From contig NZ_JAGGKH010000005.1 in assembly GCF_017873565.1 (NCBI RefSeq), forward strand, positions 186,001-250,000: a stretch of DNA of 64,000 nt, read 5' to 3'. The notes under the pieces were generated by a model. That model was not told the origin of the DNA. It ran no database searches and was given only the letters and a program-made list of their open reading frames with translations. Positions within the stretch are counted from its first letter, which is position 1, and the number at the start of each line of letters is the position of its first letter. This document shows, one piece after another, positions 25,633 through 34,744 of the stretch. Made by a program: the position numbers and the translations under genes. Source of the DNA: Lederbergia galactosidilytica. Lineage in GTDB: Bacteria; Bacillota; Bacilli; Bacillales; Bacillaceae_C.

Positions 25633-27603
25633 ATGCAAGGGAAGATGGGGAAGTTTCGTCATGGAATAAGGTCAACCTTAGATAAGGTTGAAAACACCTG
25701 GCAAACTATTGTTGCTAAGTTTCCAATTATTACGTATTTATATATGTTTGTATCGTGGATTTTGGTCCTTTTATTCATTATTAGTCTCTTTTTCTTAAAA
25801 GATTCGCGAACAATGACTGTCCAGTTTTTATGGTCCTTTTATGTCATTGTGCAGTTCTGGCTTCTTTGCCGAAGTAAAACATTAACATGGAAACAATATA
25901 CTCATTTTTTTCTTGCTGGTGCTTGGTTTGTCGTACCGTTAACAGCTGTAGTCGTTTTGCTGATCACTAAGTTATTTGGAGGCACAGCATCTGATTTTTG
26001 GAGCATGTCTATTTTAACTCCTATTATGGAGGAAATTCTTAAATTATTGCCACTTGCTGCCTACTTATATTTATCGAGAAGAGCTACTTCTTTAAGTCTT
26101 ACAGATTATGCTTTAATTGGAGCTGCAACTGGTGCAGGCTTTCAGCTCGTTGAAGAGTTTGTGAGAAGAATTGCATCTGGTAATATGTATGGGTTTACTT
26201 TATTGGGAGGGAATGTCCTTCACTGGGATTTCTTTACGCTTTTTCCCGGCTATATGGAAGAAAGTTATTTCCCGACGCAAATGACAGCTAGTCATGCTTT
26301 GCTAACTGCTTTGATCACACTTGGAATTGGTTTTGCTCTAAGATTTAGAAAAAAGCTAAAGAATTATATATTTATTTTGCCTGGCTTTTGTTTATTCATT
26401 GCCATAATGGACCATGCTTTGTGGAATGGCAGCTATCAATTTCCTGATTGGATTAGAGCTTTCCATGGGTTATTAGGGAGCGGTTACCAAACAAAAATTT
26501 GGTTTTTAATCATGCTAGGCATTGCTCTGTTGATTGATTATGCGGATTTTAATCGGGTGCGTGATAAACTCCCACTGTTATCGTATGAGAAAATGATTAA
26601 TCCATTTTCTGAAATTTGGAATTTAATGATCTCTTTATTTAAAAGCAGACAGCAATACGGCTATTTGCTACATTTTTACCGGGAAAGAAGAGAACTAGGT
26701 TTAACTTTATTGTATGGGAATAAGGAAGCAAAAGAAGAGCGCCTTCCAATTTTAAGAGAAAATACACTTAAATATTTTGAGGTATTACTTGTTCTCCTAG
26801 CTTCCTTCCTTATTGTTTTCTACTATTTTGCTTGGAATCAAGTATCCTTTGGCTATGAGTCATGCTTTGCTTGCTTGTTTGATCATTTGCAAAGCTGGTG
26901 GGATCGCTTATCAGGATGGGAAAAAGGAGCGATTATTGCAGGTGCTTTTTCCTTAGTTGTTCCATTCCTAGGTGTCTGGTCTGCGCTAGTTGCTGTTTCA
27001 ACAGGGATTGGGCTTGCTTCAAGTGGGAAAGAGCTTGCGGATATTATTCGAAATCCTAAAAAAATGCTGACACCTGAGTATGCTGCAGCATCTTTGCTTA
27101 CCATCGGTATGAGTCGATTGCCTTTTGGCAAGATTATTTCCAAAAAAATATTGAAGGCACCAAAAGGGATGGAACGGTTTGAGTTAACCACTGCTGGAGG
27201 TTTAACCTACAGGACATCGATTGGTTCAAATGGTGAGCTCCGTTCTGTATTTGCTAAAATTGAAAAGCACCATTTAAATACAGGGACCGTGACGAATCAA
27301 GCAGCTCGTGATTATGTAAGGAAACTCGGGAAAATGACAGATGATGCAGGTCATGCGATTGGAAATCGTCTCGGTGGCCTGGGAAATATGAATTCTGGAA
27401 ACCTTTTTCCGCAAAATAGTCGGGTCAATAGAGGTGCTTTTCGCGCCTTCGAAAAATTAATTGCTGATGAAGTTAAAGCTGGGAAAAATGTCTTTGTTCG
27501 GGTTGTTCCTAAGTATACAGCCGGTTCAACAAGGCCTTATGAAATATTGTATCAAGTCCGAGTGAATGGAGAAACGATATCCCGCATTTTTCCAAATCCA
27601 TAA
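25633..27603 (+). CDS. PrsW-like membrane protease fused to a DNA/RNA non-specific endonuclease toxin domain
   Basis: This 656-residue protein has two parts. Residues 30-305 are an eight-helix PrsW-type module with all expected catalytic motifs: MEEILK (Glu133, Glu134, Lys137), VEEFVRR (Glu174, Glu175), His221 and DHALWN (His261). After a membrane helix (382-400) comes a pretoxin-like Gly/Ala-rich stretch (430-500), then an Endonuclease_NS_2-type domain (510-656). That domain holds DDAGHAIGNRLGG (His574), NLFPQNSRVNRG and a C-terminal beta segment ending ISRIFPNP, all typical of polymorphic toxins. Ribosome-binding site AAGGAGGG. The following gene is a plausible immunity protein. The fusion of protease and nuclease in one polypeptide is unusual. 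Toxicity and autoproteolysis are inferences. Confidence 0.8.
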   Translation: MQGKMGKFRHGIRSTLDKVENTWQTIVAKFPIITYLYMFVSWILVLLFIISLFFLKDSRTMTVQFLWSFYVIVQFWLLCRSKTLTWKQYTHFFLAGAWFVVPLTAVVVLLITKLFGGTASDFWSMSILTPIMEEILKLLPLAAYLYLSRRATSLSLTDYALIGAATGAGFQLVEEFVRRIASGNMYGFTLLGGNVLHWDFFTLFPGYMEESYFPTQMTASHALLTALITLGIGFALRFRKKLKNYIFILPGFCLFIAIMDHALWNGSYQFPDWIRAFHGLLGSGYQTKIWFLIMLGIALLIDYADFNRVRDKLPLLSYEKMINPFSEIWNLMISLFKSRQQYGYLLHFYRERRELGLTLLYGNKEAKEERLPILRENTLKYFEVLLVLLASFLIVFYYFAWNQVSFGYESCFACLFDHLQSWWDRLSGWEKGAIIAGAFSLVVPFLGVWSALVAVSTGIGLASSGKELADIIRNPKKMLTPEYAAASLLTIGMSRLPFGKIISKKILKAPKGMERFELTTAGGLTYRTSIGSNGELRSVFAKIEKHHLNTGTVTNQAARDYVRKLGKMTDDAGHAIGNRLGGLGNMNSGNLFPQNSRVNRGAFRAFEKLIADEVKAGKNVFVRVVPKYTAGSTRPYEILYQVRVNGETISRIFPNP

Positions 27604-27630
27604 CAAAGTTGAGCAAAAGGAGATGATGGA

Positions 27631-28326
27631 ATGTCAGGCTATACTTTAAAATTAGATAATTCTGGGCAAGTGCAGAAAGAAGATGATCTATCTTTTATTG
27701 GGGGACAGCCGAGAATCCCAGAAAATTTAGATATTCCAAGTTGTTCATTATGTGGATCTGAACAAACTTTCTTTTTTCAAATTGCCTTTCCAGAAGGGCA
27801 TTCATGGCAAGAGTTCTCAATGGCTGTTTTCCAGTGTACAAATTGTGCGAATGAAGAAGAGCTAATTCCAGAGATGCTCGATGTTCCTTTAAAAGGGGCC
27901 GATATCCCCAAGGAATTTTTGAAAAATTATCAACGCCATTTTAGAATATTGGTATTTCGAACCTCGGCTGCGATAAAGCCCCGACAAGATTATCAAGAGA
28001 AAATAATGTTTAAACGTTGGGTGTTTGAAACTACTACTAAAAAAGATGAAATGAACAAAGTGGGAGGTCAGCCTCTATGGCTTATAGAAGATGAAGCCCC
28101 AGCTACTTATAATGGTGAGATTTCTATGACTTTTCTTATGCAATTAGGTGAGGGATTTGAGTTTGAACTCACTGAAAACGCCCCTCCACAAATGCGGATT
28201 GGCTTAAGAGGGGATCCAGAGCCTTCACCAAACCGATATTATGAGCTTTTCTTAGCTAATCAGCTTTACTTCTTTGGAACAACGGAAATGACAGATCCTA
28301 TGGTCTATGTAGTAACCCAAATATAG
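27631..28326 (+). CDS. DUF1963 (YwqG-like) protein, probable immunity protein
   Basis: This 231-residue soluble protein has two related halves, each with the GGQP turn of the DUF1963/YwqG family (SFIGGQPRIPENLDIP near residue 20 and NKVGGQPLWLIEDEAP near 150). It has a four-Cys zinc-ribbon-like set inserted in the first half (Cys38, Cys41, Cys69, Cys72). The end YFFGTTEMTDPMVYVVTQI is also family-like. It lies 27 nt after the nuclease fusion with ribosome-binding site AAGGAGATG, and DUF1963-related proteins occur as immunity proteins in toxin loci, so immunity to the upstream nuclease is the best inference. A general chaperone-like role cannot be excluded. Confidence 0.7.
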   Translation: MSGYTLKLDNSGQVQKEDDLSFIGGQPRIPENLDIPSCSLCGSEQTFFFQIAFPEGHSWQEFSMAVFQCTNCANEEELIPEMLDVPLKGADIPKEFLKNYQRHFRILVFRTSAAIKPRQDYQEKIMFKRWVFETTTKKDEMNKVGGQPLWLIEDEAPATYNGEISMTFLMQLGEGFEFELTENAPPQMRIGLRGDPEPSPNRYYELFLANQLYFFGTTEMTDPMVYVVTQI

Positions 28327-28360
28327 CTACAGCTTGCTTACTGCTGGATTTACGGTAGCG

Positions 28361-28423
28361 AGGTTGTCAATGTAAAATGGCATTATCCTTCGGGACATTA
28401 TGGCAAACTTATATTGACAACCT
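28361..28423. repeat. inverted repeat after the toxin/immunity pair
   Basis: AGGTTGTCAAT (28361-28371) and ATTGACAACCT (28413-28423) are perfect 11-bp arms around an imperfectly pairing 41-nt centre. There is no T-run, so it is not an obvious terminator. It could be a minimal inverted-repeat element or an RNA structure. Confidence 0.6.
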
Positions 28424-28557
28424 CCTATATGGATCTCCCACCAAAGCCTACCGAGCCCAAAAATAAAGAGGCTAACCTAGCAAATCTATTCCTAGTGCAA
28501 AAATACACACAAACGGTTTTGAGTGTGTTTAAAACAACTGTGTCACATACTTGTGTC

Positions 28558-28749
28558 TCATTTGCTGTATTTATCAATAATTTTTCTTTGCAAATCATCA
28601 AGCTCGATTTCACCGTTCACATACATTTGTAATAAAGCCTGATTTTCTTTTGTCAATGGTTCAGCTCCTAATGAATTAATAGCTTCAGCATTCGCAACTA
28701 GTTTTTCTCTTTCTGCTTTTGTCGTATTGGCAATACAGTAGTCTTTCAC
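28558..28749 (-). CDS. VbhA-like antitoxin (orphan)
   Basis: This 63-residue protein has the pattern of the antitoxin VbhA family: ANAEAINSLGAEPLTKENQA followed by LLQMYVNGEIELDDLQRKII. VbhA proteins normally block a Fic AMP-transferase encoded just downstream. Here the 230 bp downstream on the minus strand hold no Fic gene. It starts at GTG with AAGGGATG about 10 nt upstream. Orphan copies are known in Bacilli; the role is unknown. Confidence 0.65.
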   Translation of the reverse strand: MKDYCIANTTKAEREKLVANAEAINSLGAEPLTKENQALLQMYVNGEIELDDLQRKIIDKYSK

Positions 28750-29643
28750 CTTTTATCATCCCTTTACGAATAATGTAATTATGAAGCCCAAATGCCAGTA
28801 AACCATTAAACCGCTCTATTTGTTCCTCGCTTTACTTTGAAAGTGCTCCATTTACTTTGGGCCTTCACCTAACTAACAGCCTGTCTGGCTATGTTTAATT
28901 TTTCGGATAGTGCTTCTTAGATCATCCTTTCCATTTCGGACCTTTCTTCTTAAAATCACTACTGCTTTTTTGTCCTATTAGCCGTTAAATGCATTCTATT
29001 AGCTGTCGGACTCAGCCTATTAGCCATTGTATGCGCTCTATTAGCCGTTACTCTCGTTCTATTAGCTATTGGCTTTTTGTAGAGACGATTTTGCACCTAT
29101 GATAGCCATTCTTCTTAAGTTTAAAAAAGTTATTCACCAAATATCATATGTTTGCACCGATTATGTTAAGTATCTTTATTGTAGGTGTTCTATACATTAA
29201 CAAAGGCATTTTGTTAATTGTTGCGTTCATATTATTTCTGCTGTAGTGCTACGATATTGAGGATTTAATATTCGATAATCTTAATTGTACCTATGTTTGT
29301 TTTATTATCAAACAGAGAGGTTATTACAGACATTTTCGAAGGGCGGACGATCTCCTCAGTCTTTTGTTGGAGGTCATTAAAAGGCTTTGGTTATATGGGA
29401 TGTTGCTAACTTTTGCTTACTAATCTATGGGAGAAAATCAGAATGTCAATACTAATTGAAATTTCATTTTATCATTATGGAGGGGAATTTAGTTTTTTAG
29501 AGAATAAGTAAAGATGGATCTAACAGGAGATTTCCTACAATGTTGCTTGGATAGGAACACAAAAAAGTAGGCGAATAAAAAGGTGTTACTTGTTTTTAAA
29601 GAGTATGCTCATACGTGCATATATGAAAGAAGGTAAAAATAAA
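28750..29643. other. long non-coding stretch with tandem repeat
   Basis: No convincing gene is seen on either strand. It includes the 21-bp tandem repeat at 28976-29079. The remainder is AT-rich with scattered stops and looks like degraded sequence between the toxin region and the resistance-like genes. Confidence 0.6.
28976..29079. repeat. five tandem 21-bp units, TATTAGCYRTT consensus
   Basis: Units start at 28976, 28997, 29018, 29039 and 29060, each TATTAGC followed by CGTT, TGTC, CATT, CGTT and TATT. The period is exactly 21 bp for four units, with the fifth incomplete. The spacer half of each unit is variable, so it is a conserved-core repeat rather than a recent slippage array. The region is not coding. 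Confidence 0.8.
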
Positions 29644-30402
29644 ATGTTTAGCTATTATGGCAAGCTTAGTACAGAACTTTATGATTTAACCAAACCGGTT
29701 GGACGGTCGATCAATGGAGATATCGAATATTATCTTAAGCGATTGGAAAATGTAGATGGCAGAGTATTGGAAGCGGGGGTTGGTTCTGGCAGATGCCTTA
29801 TTCCACTTTTAGAAAATGGTTTTGTAGTAGATGGGATTGATTATTCTCCAGAAATGCTACAGTCTTGCCGCAACCGATGTGAAGAACGAGAATTGGCTCC
29901 CGAATTATATGAAATGAGACTAGAGAATTTTGCTCTTTCCCAACAATATCAATCAATTATTATGCCAACAGGCACCTTTTGTCTGATTGAATCCCGGGAA
30001 AAGGCGATCACGGTATTAAAGAATTTTAAACGGCATCTAGCGAGTGGGGGGCGTATCATCATAGATTTATTGCTTCCTTATGATTTCAAAGAGGGAGAGA
30101 TTTCAACAGAAGTATTTTCACTTCCTAATGGGGAGGGCATCACATTAGAGAGTAAATCCATTCAGATAAACTGGGTGAAACAACGGACAACTACCCTTTT
30201 AAAATATGAAAAGTGGAAAAAGGGCCATTTGCTTGAAACAGAACTACAAGAGTTACAATTAAGCTGGTATGGGATCGAGGAATTTACATTGCTTCTAAAA
30301 GATTTGGGCTATAAAAATATTATTTGTTCCTCAGGTTATGTATTTGGAAAGTCCCCAACAGCACCCGATGAAATCGTAACGTTTGAGGCAGAGATAGGAT
30401 GA
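29644..30402 (+). CDS. class I SAM-dependent methyltransferase
   Basis: This 252-residue enzyme has the SAM-binding motif VLEAGVGSGRCLIPL and the acidic strand GFVVDGIDYSPEML, followed by RIIIDLLLPYDF. It resembles small-molecule methyltransferases. ATG at 29644 is chosen because AGAAGGT lies about 9 nt upstream and the family's YYGKLSTELYD N-terminus begins there; the frame extends 18 codons further. It overlaps the next gene by 4 nt, so they form an operon with a tunicamycin-resistance-like protein. The substrate is unknown. Confidence 0.85.
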   Translation: MFSYYGKLSTELYDLTKPVGRSINGDIEYYLKRLENVDGRVLEAGVGSGRCLIPLLENGFVVDGIDYSPEMLQSCRNRCEERELAPELYEMRLENFALSQQYQSIIMPTGTFCLIESREKAITVLKNFKRHLASGGRIIIDLLLPYDFKEGEISTEVFSLPNGEGITLESKSIQINWVKQRTTTLLKYEKWKKGHLLETELQELQLSWYGIEEFTLLLKDLGYKNIICSSGYVFGKSPTAPDEIVTFEAEIG

Positions 30403-31007
30403 TTATTTGGATTAACGGCACATTTGGGAGTGGGAAAACGACCACAGCTTATGAGCTACAAAGAAGAGTAGAGAAAGCTTTTGTCTATGATCCCGAGAGA
30501 TTTGGTTATGTATTGATGGCCAATGTGCCGAAGGAGATTTCAAAGGGGGACTTTCAAGATTATCCATTATGGCGAGAGGCTAACTATCGCTTATTGAAAC
30601 AGGTTGCTGAGGAATATGCCGGGATCATCATTGTACCGATGACTGTAACAAATGAACTTTATTTTGCTGAAGTGATTGGGAGATTAAGAGCAGAGGGGAT
30701 TAATGTTCTGCATTTTACGTTGGCCGCCTCTAAATCGACGATCCAAAAACGTCTATGGAAACGTTGGGAAGGGAAGAACTCATGGGCATTTCAACAAAGC
30801 CATGAACGTCTTAAAGTCTTAGAAAGTGATCTGTTCAAGGAGCATATCCAAACAGATGAAATGTCAATTGGGGAAGTCGTGGAGAGCATTGCTAAATTAT
30901 CGGGAATTGAATTAATACTAGATCATCGAAGGGGCTGGCAAAAGAAACTTGATCGACTTGCTATAAAGTTAAAGGAAATTGGTTTCCTCAAACAGATGAA
31001 GGGATGA
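30399..31007 (+). CDS. tmrB: TmrB-like P-loop protein (tunicamycin resistance)
   Basis: This 202-residue protein aligns along its length with B. subtilis TmrB. The N-terminus MIIWINGTFGSGKTTTAYEL has the Walker A motif (residues 7-14), followed by YDPERFGYVL, FQDYPLWREANY and IIVPMTVTNELYF. TmrB binds ATP and confers tunicamycin resistance, probably by binding the drug at the membrane. The start overlaps the methyltransferase stop (ATGA). Whether this copy confers resistance is unproven. Confidence 0.87.
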   Translation: MIIWINGTFGSGKTTTAYELQRRVEKAFVYDPERFGYVLMANVPKEISKGDFQDYPLWREANYRLLKQVAEEYAGIIIVPMTVTNELYFAEVIGRLRAEGINVLHFTLAASKSTIQKRLWKRWEGKNSWAFQQSHERLKVLESDLFKEHIQTDEMSIGEVVESIAKLSGIELILDHRRGWQKKLDRLAIKLKEIGFLKQMKG

Positions 31008-31014
31008 ATGAAGA

Positions 31015-31895
31015 TTGAAAATGCGCACAGAAGAAGAAATGATGAATCTAATTGTCGGTACTGCCCAAGAAGACGAGCGTATCCGTGCAGTTGTGATGAA
31101 CGGTTCACGCACGAATCCACGGGCCCAGAAGGATTGTTTTCAAGACTTTGACGTTGTCTATGTTGTGCGAGATTTGGCTTCTTTTACAAAAAATCACCAA
31201 TGGGTCCACCGTTTCGGGGAGATTATGATTATGCAAATGCCAGAGGAGATGTCTTTAATCCCTCCAGATAATAATGGGATTTTTGTCTATTTAATGCAGT
31301 TTACCGATGGGAATCGAATTGATTTGACTTTGATTCCAGAGGAAAAGATAGATAAAATGCTTGGTGAGGATAGCTTAAGTATTGTTCTATTGGACAAAGA
31401 TCATATGTTGCAGACATTTCCACCTGCTAGTGACAATAATTACTGGATATCCCCCCGACGTCTAAACAGTTTGCCGATTGTTGTAATGAATTTTGGTGGG
31501 TTAGCACTTATGTCGGCAAAGGGATCTGGCGTGAAGAACTCTCCTATGCAAAGGAAATGATGGATGTTCCTGTCAGAAATATGCTTATGCAGATGCTGGA
31601 ATGGCGAATTGGGATAGACACGGATTTTTCGGTAAGTGCAGGGAAAAGTGGAAAATACTTTAAGCATTACCTTGATCCTGAAACATGGAAGCATTTTGTT
31701 GAAACCTACCCAGATGGAGAGTATGACAATATGTGGAAATCCCTTTTTAGGATGGGAGACTTATTTAGAACTTCGGCGCAAAAGGTCGCTAACCATTTTA
31801 AGTTTGAATATCCTGAGAGTGACGATGCAAAGGTGACAGCTCATTTACAGCATGTTCGCTCCTTGCCAAAAGGTGCCAAAGTAATGTATAGCTAA
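31015..31895 (+). pseudogene. aadK: aminoglycoside 6-adenylyltransferase (AadK-like), frameshifted
   Basis: The first frame (31015-31560) begins MKMRTEEEMMNLIVGTAQED, like AadK, and has the nucleotidyltransferase motif MNGSRTN...FQDFDVVY. After NNYWIS the frame is lost. Continuing one frame over, the expected PPTSKQFADCCNEFWWVSTY and the rest of AadK follow to 31895 (ending KGAKVMYS). The break coincides with a run of six C at 31450-31455, and one extra C would restore an intact protein of about 293 residues. So this is a 1-nt deletion in a homopolymer: a pseudogene, a phase-variable gene or a sequencing error. It follows tmrB by 7 nt. Confidence 0.85.
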
Positions 31896-31998
31896 AATTT
31901 GCTGTATAAATTGTTCGTCAAACCAATCATTAATATGCAACAAAATGCATGGATGGATAAATAGGGATGAGGTGTCATGTTTATCCACCCACGATTCC

Positions 31999-32799
31999 CT
32001 ATGTACCTTCGAACAAGTCCCTTATAAATTCGTCTAGCATTTCTTGCTGTTTTAATTGAATAGCTGATTCACTAATATTGATTACAGAAAAATAGAGGGA
32101 CAGAACGTCTCTAAGAAGCTGCTGCATACTATATTGCTCTAATTTTACTTCATACGTCCTTTGTAATTTCTGTACGTGCGGATCGGTAATATGATCTATG
32201 GATTTCTCGAAATCATAGTGGATATGGTGTTTTTGGCAGATAAACCGGATGATGTGACAGCGAATAAAGTCAATTTCTCTAATGGCTTGAATATATTGTT
32301 GCCGCTTGATTGCGATAGCGGAACTTCTGAAAAATTGCCAAATAAAAGTAAGCGAGTCTTCGATCATTTCCTCCAGGTTTTGATGAGTATGAATTTTTAG
32401 CGATTGAACTAGTTTCTTTTCGAGTTTATTAGGGTCTCGATCAAAGAGAACAAGCCAATTTGGTTTAGTGGCTCTTAGTTTATTTAACGACCAGATGCCT
32501 AGATCAAGTCCTAAATAATTATTGAAAAGGAAGCAGGTAACAAAAATATCAGGTTCATGTTGATACACTTTTTCTTCTAAAATCCTATATTGGGTGTGTA
32601 AATAGGTCTGTAGCTTGTTTTGAACAGTCAAGACTTTTTGGCTGTTATTTACAACAACTAATAGGTCAAGATCTGAATATTGATCACGATAACCTGTCGC
32701 TCCAGAACCAACGAGCAATAACCCTTGCACCTCATCCAATTGTTTGCTGAAATGTTCAATCTTCTGCTTTAAAAGTTCACGTTCTTCGTTATTATACAT
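31999..32799 (-). CDS. nucleotidyltransferase-domain protein
   Basis: This 266-residue protein carries the Pol-beta-type nucleotidyltransferase motif LLLVGSGATGYRDQYSDLDL (GS with a DxD pair) near residue 29, followed by a helical C-terminal half. This fits the minimal aminoglycoside nucleotidyltransferase layout. It is convergent with the AadK-like gene and not closely similar to it. ATG is preceded by AGGTGATGATAT. Substrate unknown. Confidence 0.8.
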   Translation of the reverse strand: MYNNEERELLKQKIEHFSKQLDEVQGLLLVGSGATGYRDQYSDLDLLVVVNNSQKVLTVQNKLQTYLHTQYRILEEKVYQHEPDIFVTCFLFNNYLGLDLGIWSLNKLRATKPNWLVLFDRDPNKLEKKLVQSLKIHTHQNLEEMIEDSLTFIWQFFRSSAIAIKRQQYIQAIREIDFIRCHIIRFICQKHHIHYDFEKSIDHITDPHVQKLQRTYEVKLEQYSMQQLLRDVLSLYFSVINISESAIQLKQQEMLDEFIRDLFEGT

Positions 32800-33012
32800 A
32801 TATCATCACCTGTTTTGTTTAAAATAAAGGAATATGGGTACTTAAACAAAATCACTTGTATAAATTACTTTGATTAATACTATTGTTTTCGGGATACAGT
32901 TTCAATACTCCTTCCCTTTTTATTATGTTACTAGAGTGTTGTGGCAAATTTTTTGACGTGTAAGCGATAAAAGAGTAATCTATGCTCATAATTATATGAG
33001 GAGGTTTTTGAT

Positions 33013-33408
33013 ATGAAGCGAATGGTTCCCCATTTAAGGATTGAGAATTGTAAAGAAGCGATTGAATTTTATCAGCAAGTGTTCGGTGGCGAAATCCAAA
33101 ATGCGCAATTGGCAGATGAGATCGAGATGTTTAAAGGACATGAGGGCAAATATATTCATGCAGAGCTTCATATCAATGATACGTGTGTACTTTATTTTGC
33201 GGATGTCTTTGATCAACAAATATCCAATGGAAATGCAATATTATTGGGGCCTGATTTGGATAGTGAAGAGGAAATCAATAAAGTGTATGAGGCGCTATCT
33301 AAAGAAGGACAAATCCAAATGGAGCTTCAAGATACTTTTTGGGGAGCAAAACATGCGATTGTGAAAGATCGATATGGCATCATTTGGGAATTAAACTATT
33401 CTAAGTAA
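33013..33408 (+). CDS. VOC-family (PhnB/glyoxalase-like) protein
   Basis: This 131-residue protein has the vicinal-oxygen-chelate fold pattern: LRIENCKEAIEFYQQVFGGE at the start, HAELHINDTCVLYFAD in the middle and VKDRYGIIWELNY at the end. It resembles the PhnB subfamily. Such proteins include resistance determinants and dioxygenase-like enzymes; no function can be assigned. A ribosome-binding site GAGGAGG precedes ATG. Confidence 0.85.
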   Translation: MKRMVPHLRIENCKEAIEFYQQVFGGEIQNAQLADEIEMFKGHEGKYIHAELHINDTCVLYFADVFDQQISNGNAILLGPDLDSEEEINKVYEALSKEGQIQMELQDTFWGAKHAIVKDRYGIIWELNYSK

Positions 33409-33496
33409 GAATGCATTAAAAACTTCCCTTTTCTTTCCATGTTTCAAGTAATGATGATCTAAAAGTGACATAATTTTAAGGGAAGTCAATAAGTTT

Positions 33497-33534
33497 AATG
33501 GCTGTTCAAATTTTATTGGACAGCCATTTTATAA
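33497..33534. terminator. convergent terminator between the VOC and APH-type genes
   Basis: AATGGCTGT and ACAGCCATT (33497-33505 and 33520-33528) flank a loop, followed by TTTATAAT. It can serve both the plus-strand VOC gene and the minus-strand kinase gene. Confidence 0.7.
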
Positions 33535-33569
33535 TAAAATTGTGAACATCTATAATGGTTTTTTGGGGG

Positions 33570-34499
33570 TCATTCCTTTAGCAAGGCAATTACTCTATTC
33601 CTCATATAATTATAGGCACCCTTGTCGTCTTTTTTAGCATAGAAGCGCAGACCATCAATTCCTTTCAACAATAAATAGCAGCGAAGCCTTTCTTCAAAAT
33701 AAGGAATATTTTTACCACTCTCGATCCACGACTTTCTGACACGCTGCGGAAACTCAAGATGTGGAGCCCAAAAGTGTAAACCAGCAAGATCAAACATAAA
33801 ATCCCCGTACATAGCCATTTCCCAATCAACTATTCCTGTCACTTTCTGTCCATCAGAAAGCATATTGCCGAGATGAAAATCACCATGTACAAGATGGGGC
33901 TCTACAGGGGAATATTCCGCTAAGCTCATCATTGTGTTAAAACCTTCGGTAAATAAGGTTTTCTCTAAAAAACTAATGGTATATAAATTCGTCCAATTAT
34001 GATGGAATCCTAGTTGAGCTGGATCAAAAAAATGCATTAACGCTTCTTGCCAACTTTTTTGGCTAGCTATTCCCTTTTCTGTAAGTGTACCAAAACCAAT
34101 GTTTGGATCAATCGGGATTTGACTCATATATGTAAAATGATCTGTGAGTTGATTCAATATAGAGTCTACTTTATTTTCTTCATCCCATTTACTTATTGGT
34201 TGCCCTAATGCCTTTTCGCTAATCGCATAATACATACCAGAAAGGCTTCCGATTTCTATTAATTTGGGGATGGGAAGGGCGGCAGAAGAGTAAGTTTCAA
34301 ACATATATTTTGCTTTATCGAACGAATAGCGATCGCGTTTAAAATGAATCACATATTCGTTTTGTTGATGGTTAAAGCTGAATACTCGACTAAGCTCTCC
34401 CATCTCAATCGCTGTTACATTGGTTACTTGTTCCTTAAAAAGGTCAGTTAATTTGTCGGTTGCTTCATGAATGTCCATATCTAATTTAAAAGATGGCAT
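33570..34499 (-). CDS. aminoglycoside phosphotransferase-family kinase
   Basis: This 309-residue protein has the APH fold catalytic loop HGDFHLGNML (Asp in HGD) and the metal-binding VDWEMAMYGDFMFDLA. The N-terminal lobe begins VTAIEMGELSRVFSF. Related proteins phosphorylate aminoglycosides, hygromycin, macrolides or choline-type substrates; the exact target is not decidable. ATG follows GAGGGAAGTGTTAAC. Confidence 0.83.
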   Translation of the reverse strand: MPSFKLDMDIHEATDKLTDLFKEQVTNVTAIEMGELSRVFSFNHQQNEYVIHFKRDRYSFDKAKYMFETYSSAALPIPKLIEIGSLSGMYYAISEKALGQPISKWDEENKVDSILNQLTDHFTYMSQIPIDPNIGFGTLTEKGIASQKSWQEALMHFFDPAQLGFHHNWTNLYTISFLEKTLFTEGFNTMMSLAEYSPVEPHLVHGDFHLGNMLSDGQKVTGIVDWEMAMYGDFMFDLAGLHFWAPHLEFPQRVRKSWIESGKNIPYFEERLRCYLLLKGIDGLRFYAKKDDKGAYNYMRNRVIALLKE

Positions 34500-34744
34500 G
34501 TTAACACTTCCCTCATTTATTGGAGATGTTATACCTATATTTTTTAATAAATAATTGAATATGATAAAGACTTTTCATCTTAGGAAGCCTTGAGATATAG
34601 CGCGAATACCACGAATATGCCCCATTTCGTAGATAGCTAATGAGCCTAACAGGAAGTTACCCATTTTCCACTCGCTAATTTGTTGTGTGGTATAAAGAAA
34701 CATAGAATCACACTATTTTCTTATTGGTAAGAGTGCATATAGCG

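Noticed and set aside
28976-29079. CRISPR array
   Set aside because: The units are 21 bp in total with only 7-11 conserved bases and no cas genes; it is a tandem repeat.
31944-31992. Hairpin between the AadK-like and nucleotidyltransferase genes as a terminator
   Set aside because: Arms TGGATAAA/TTTATCCA pair but neither strand has a T-run; left unassigned.
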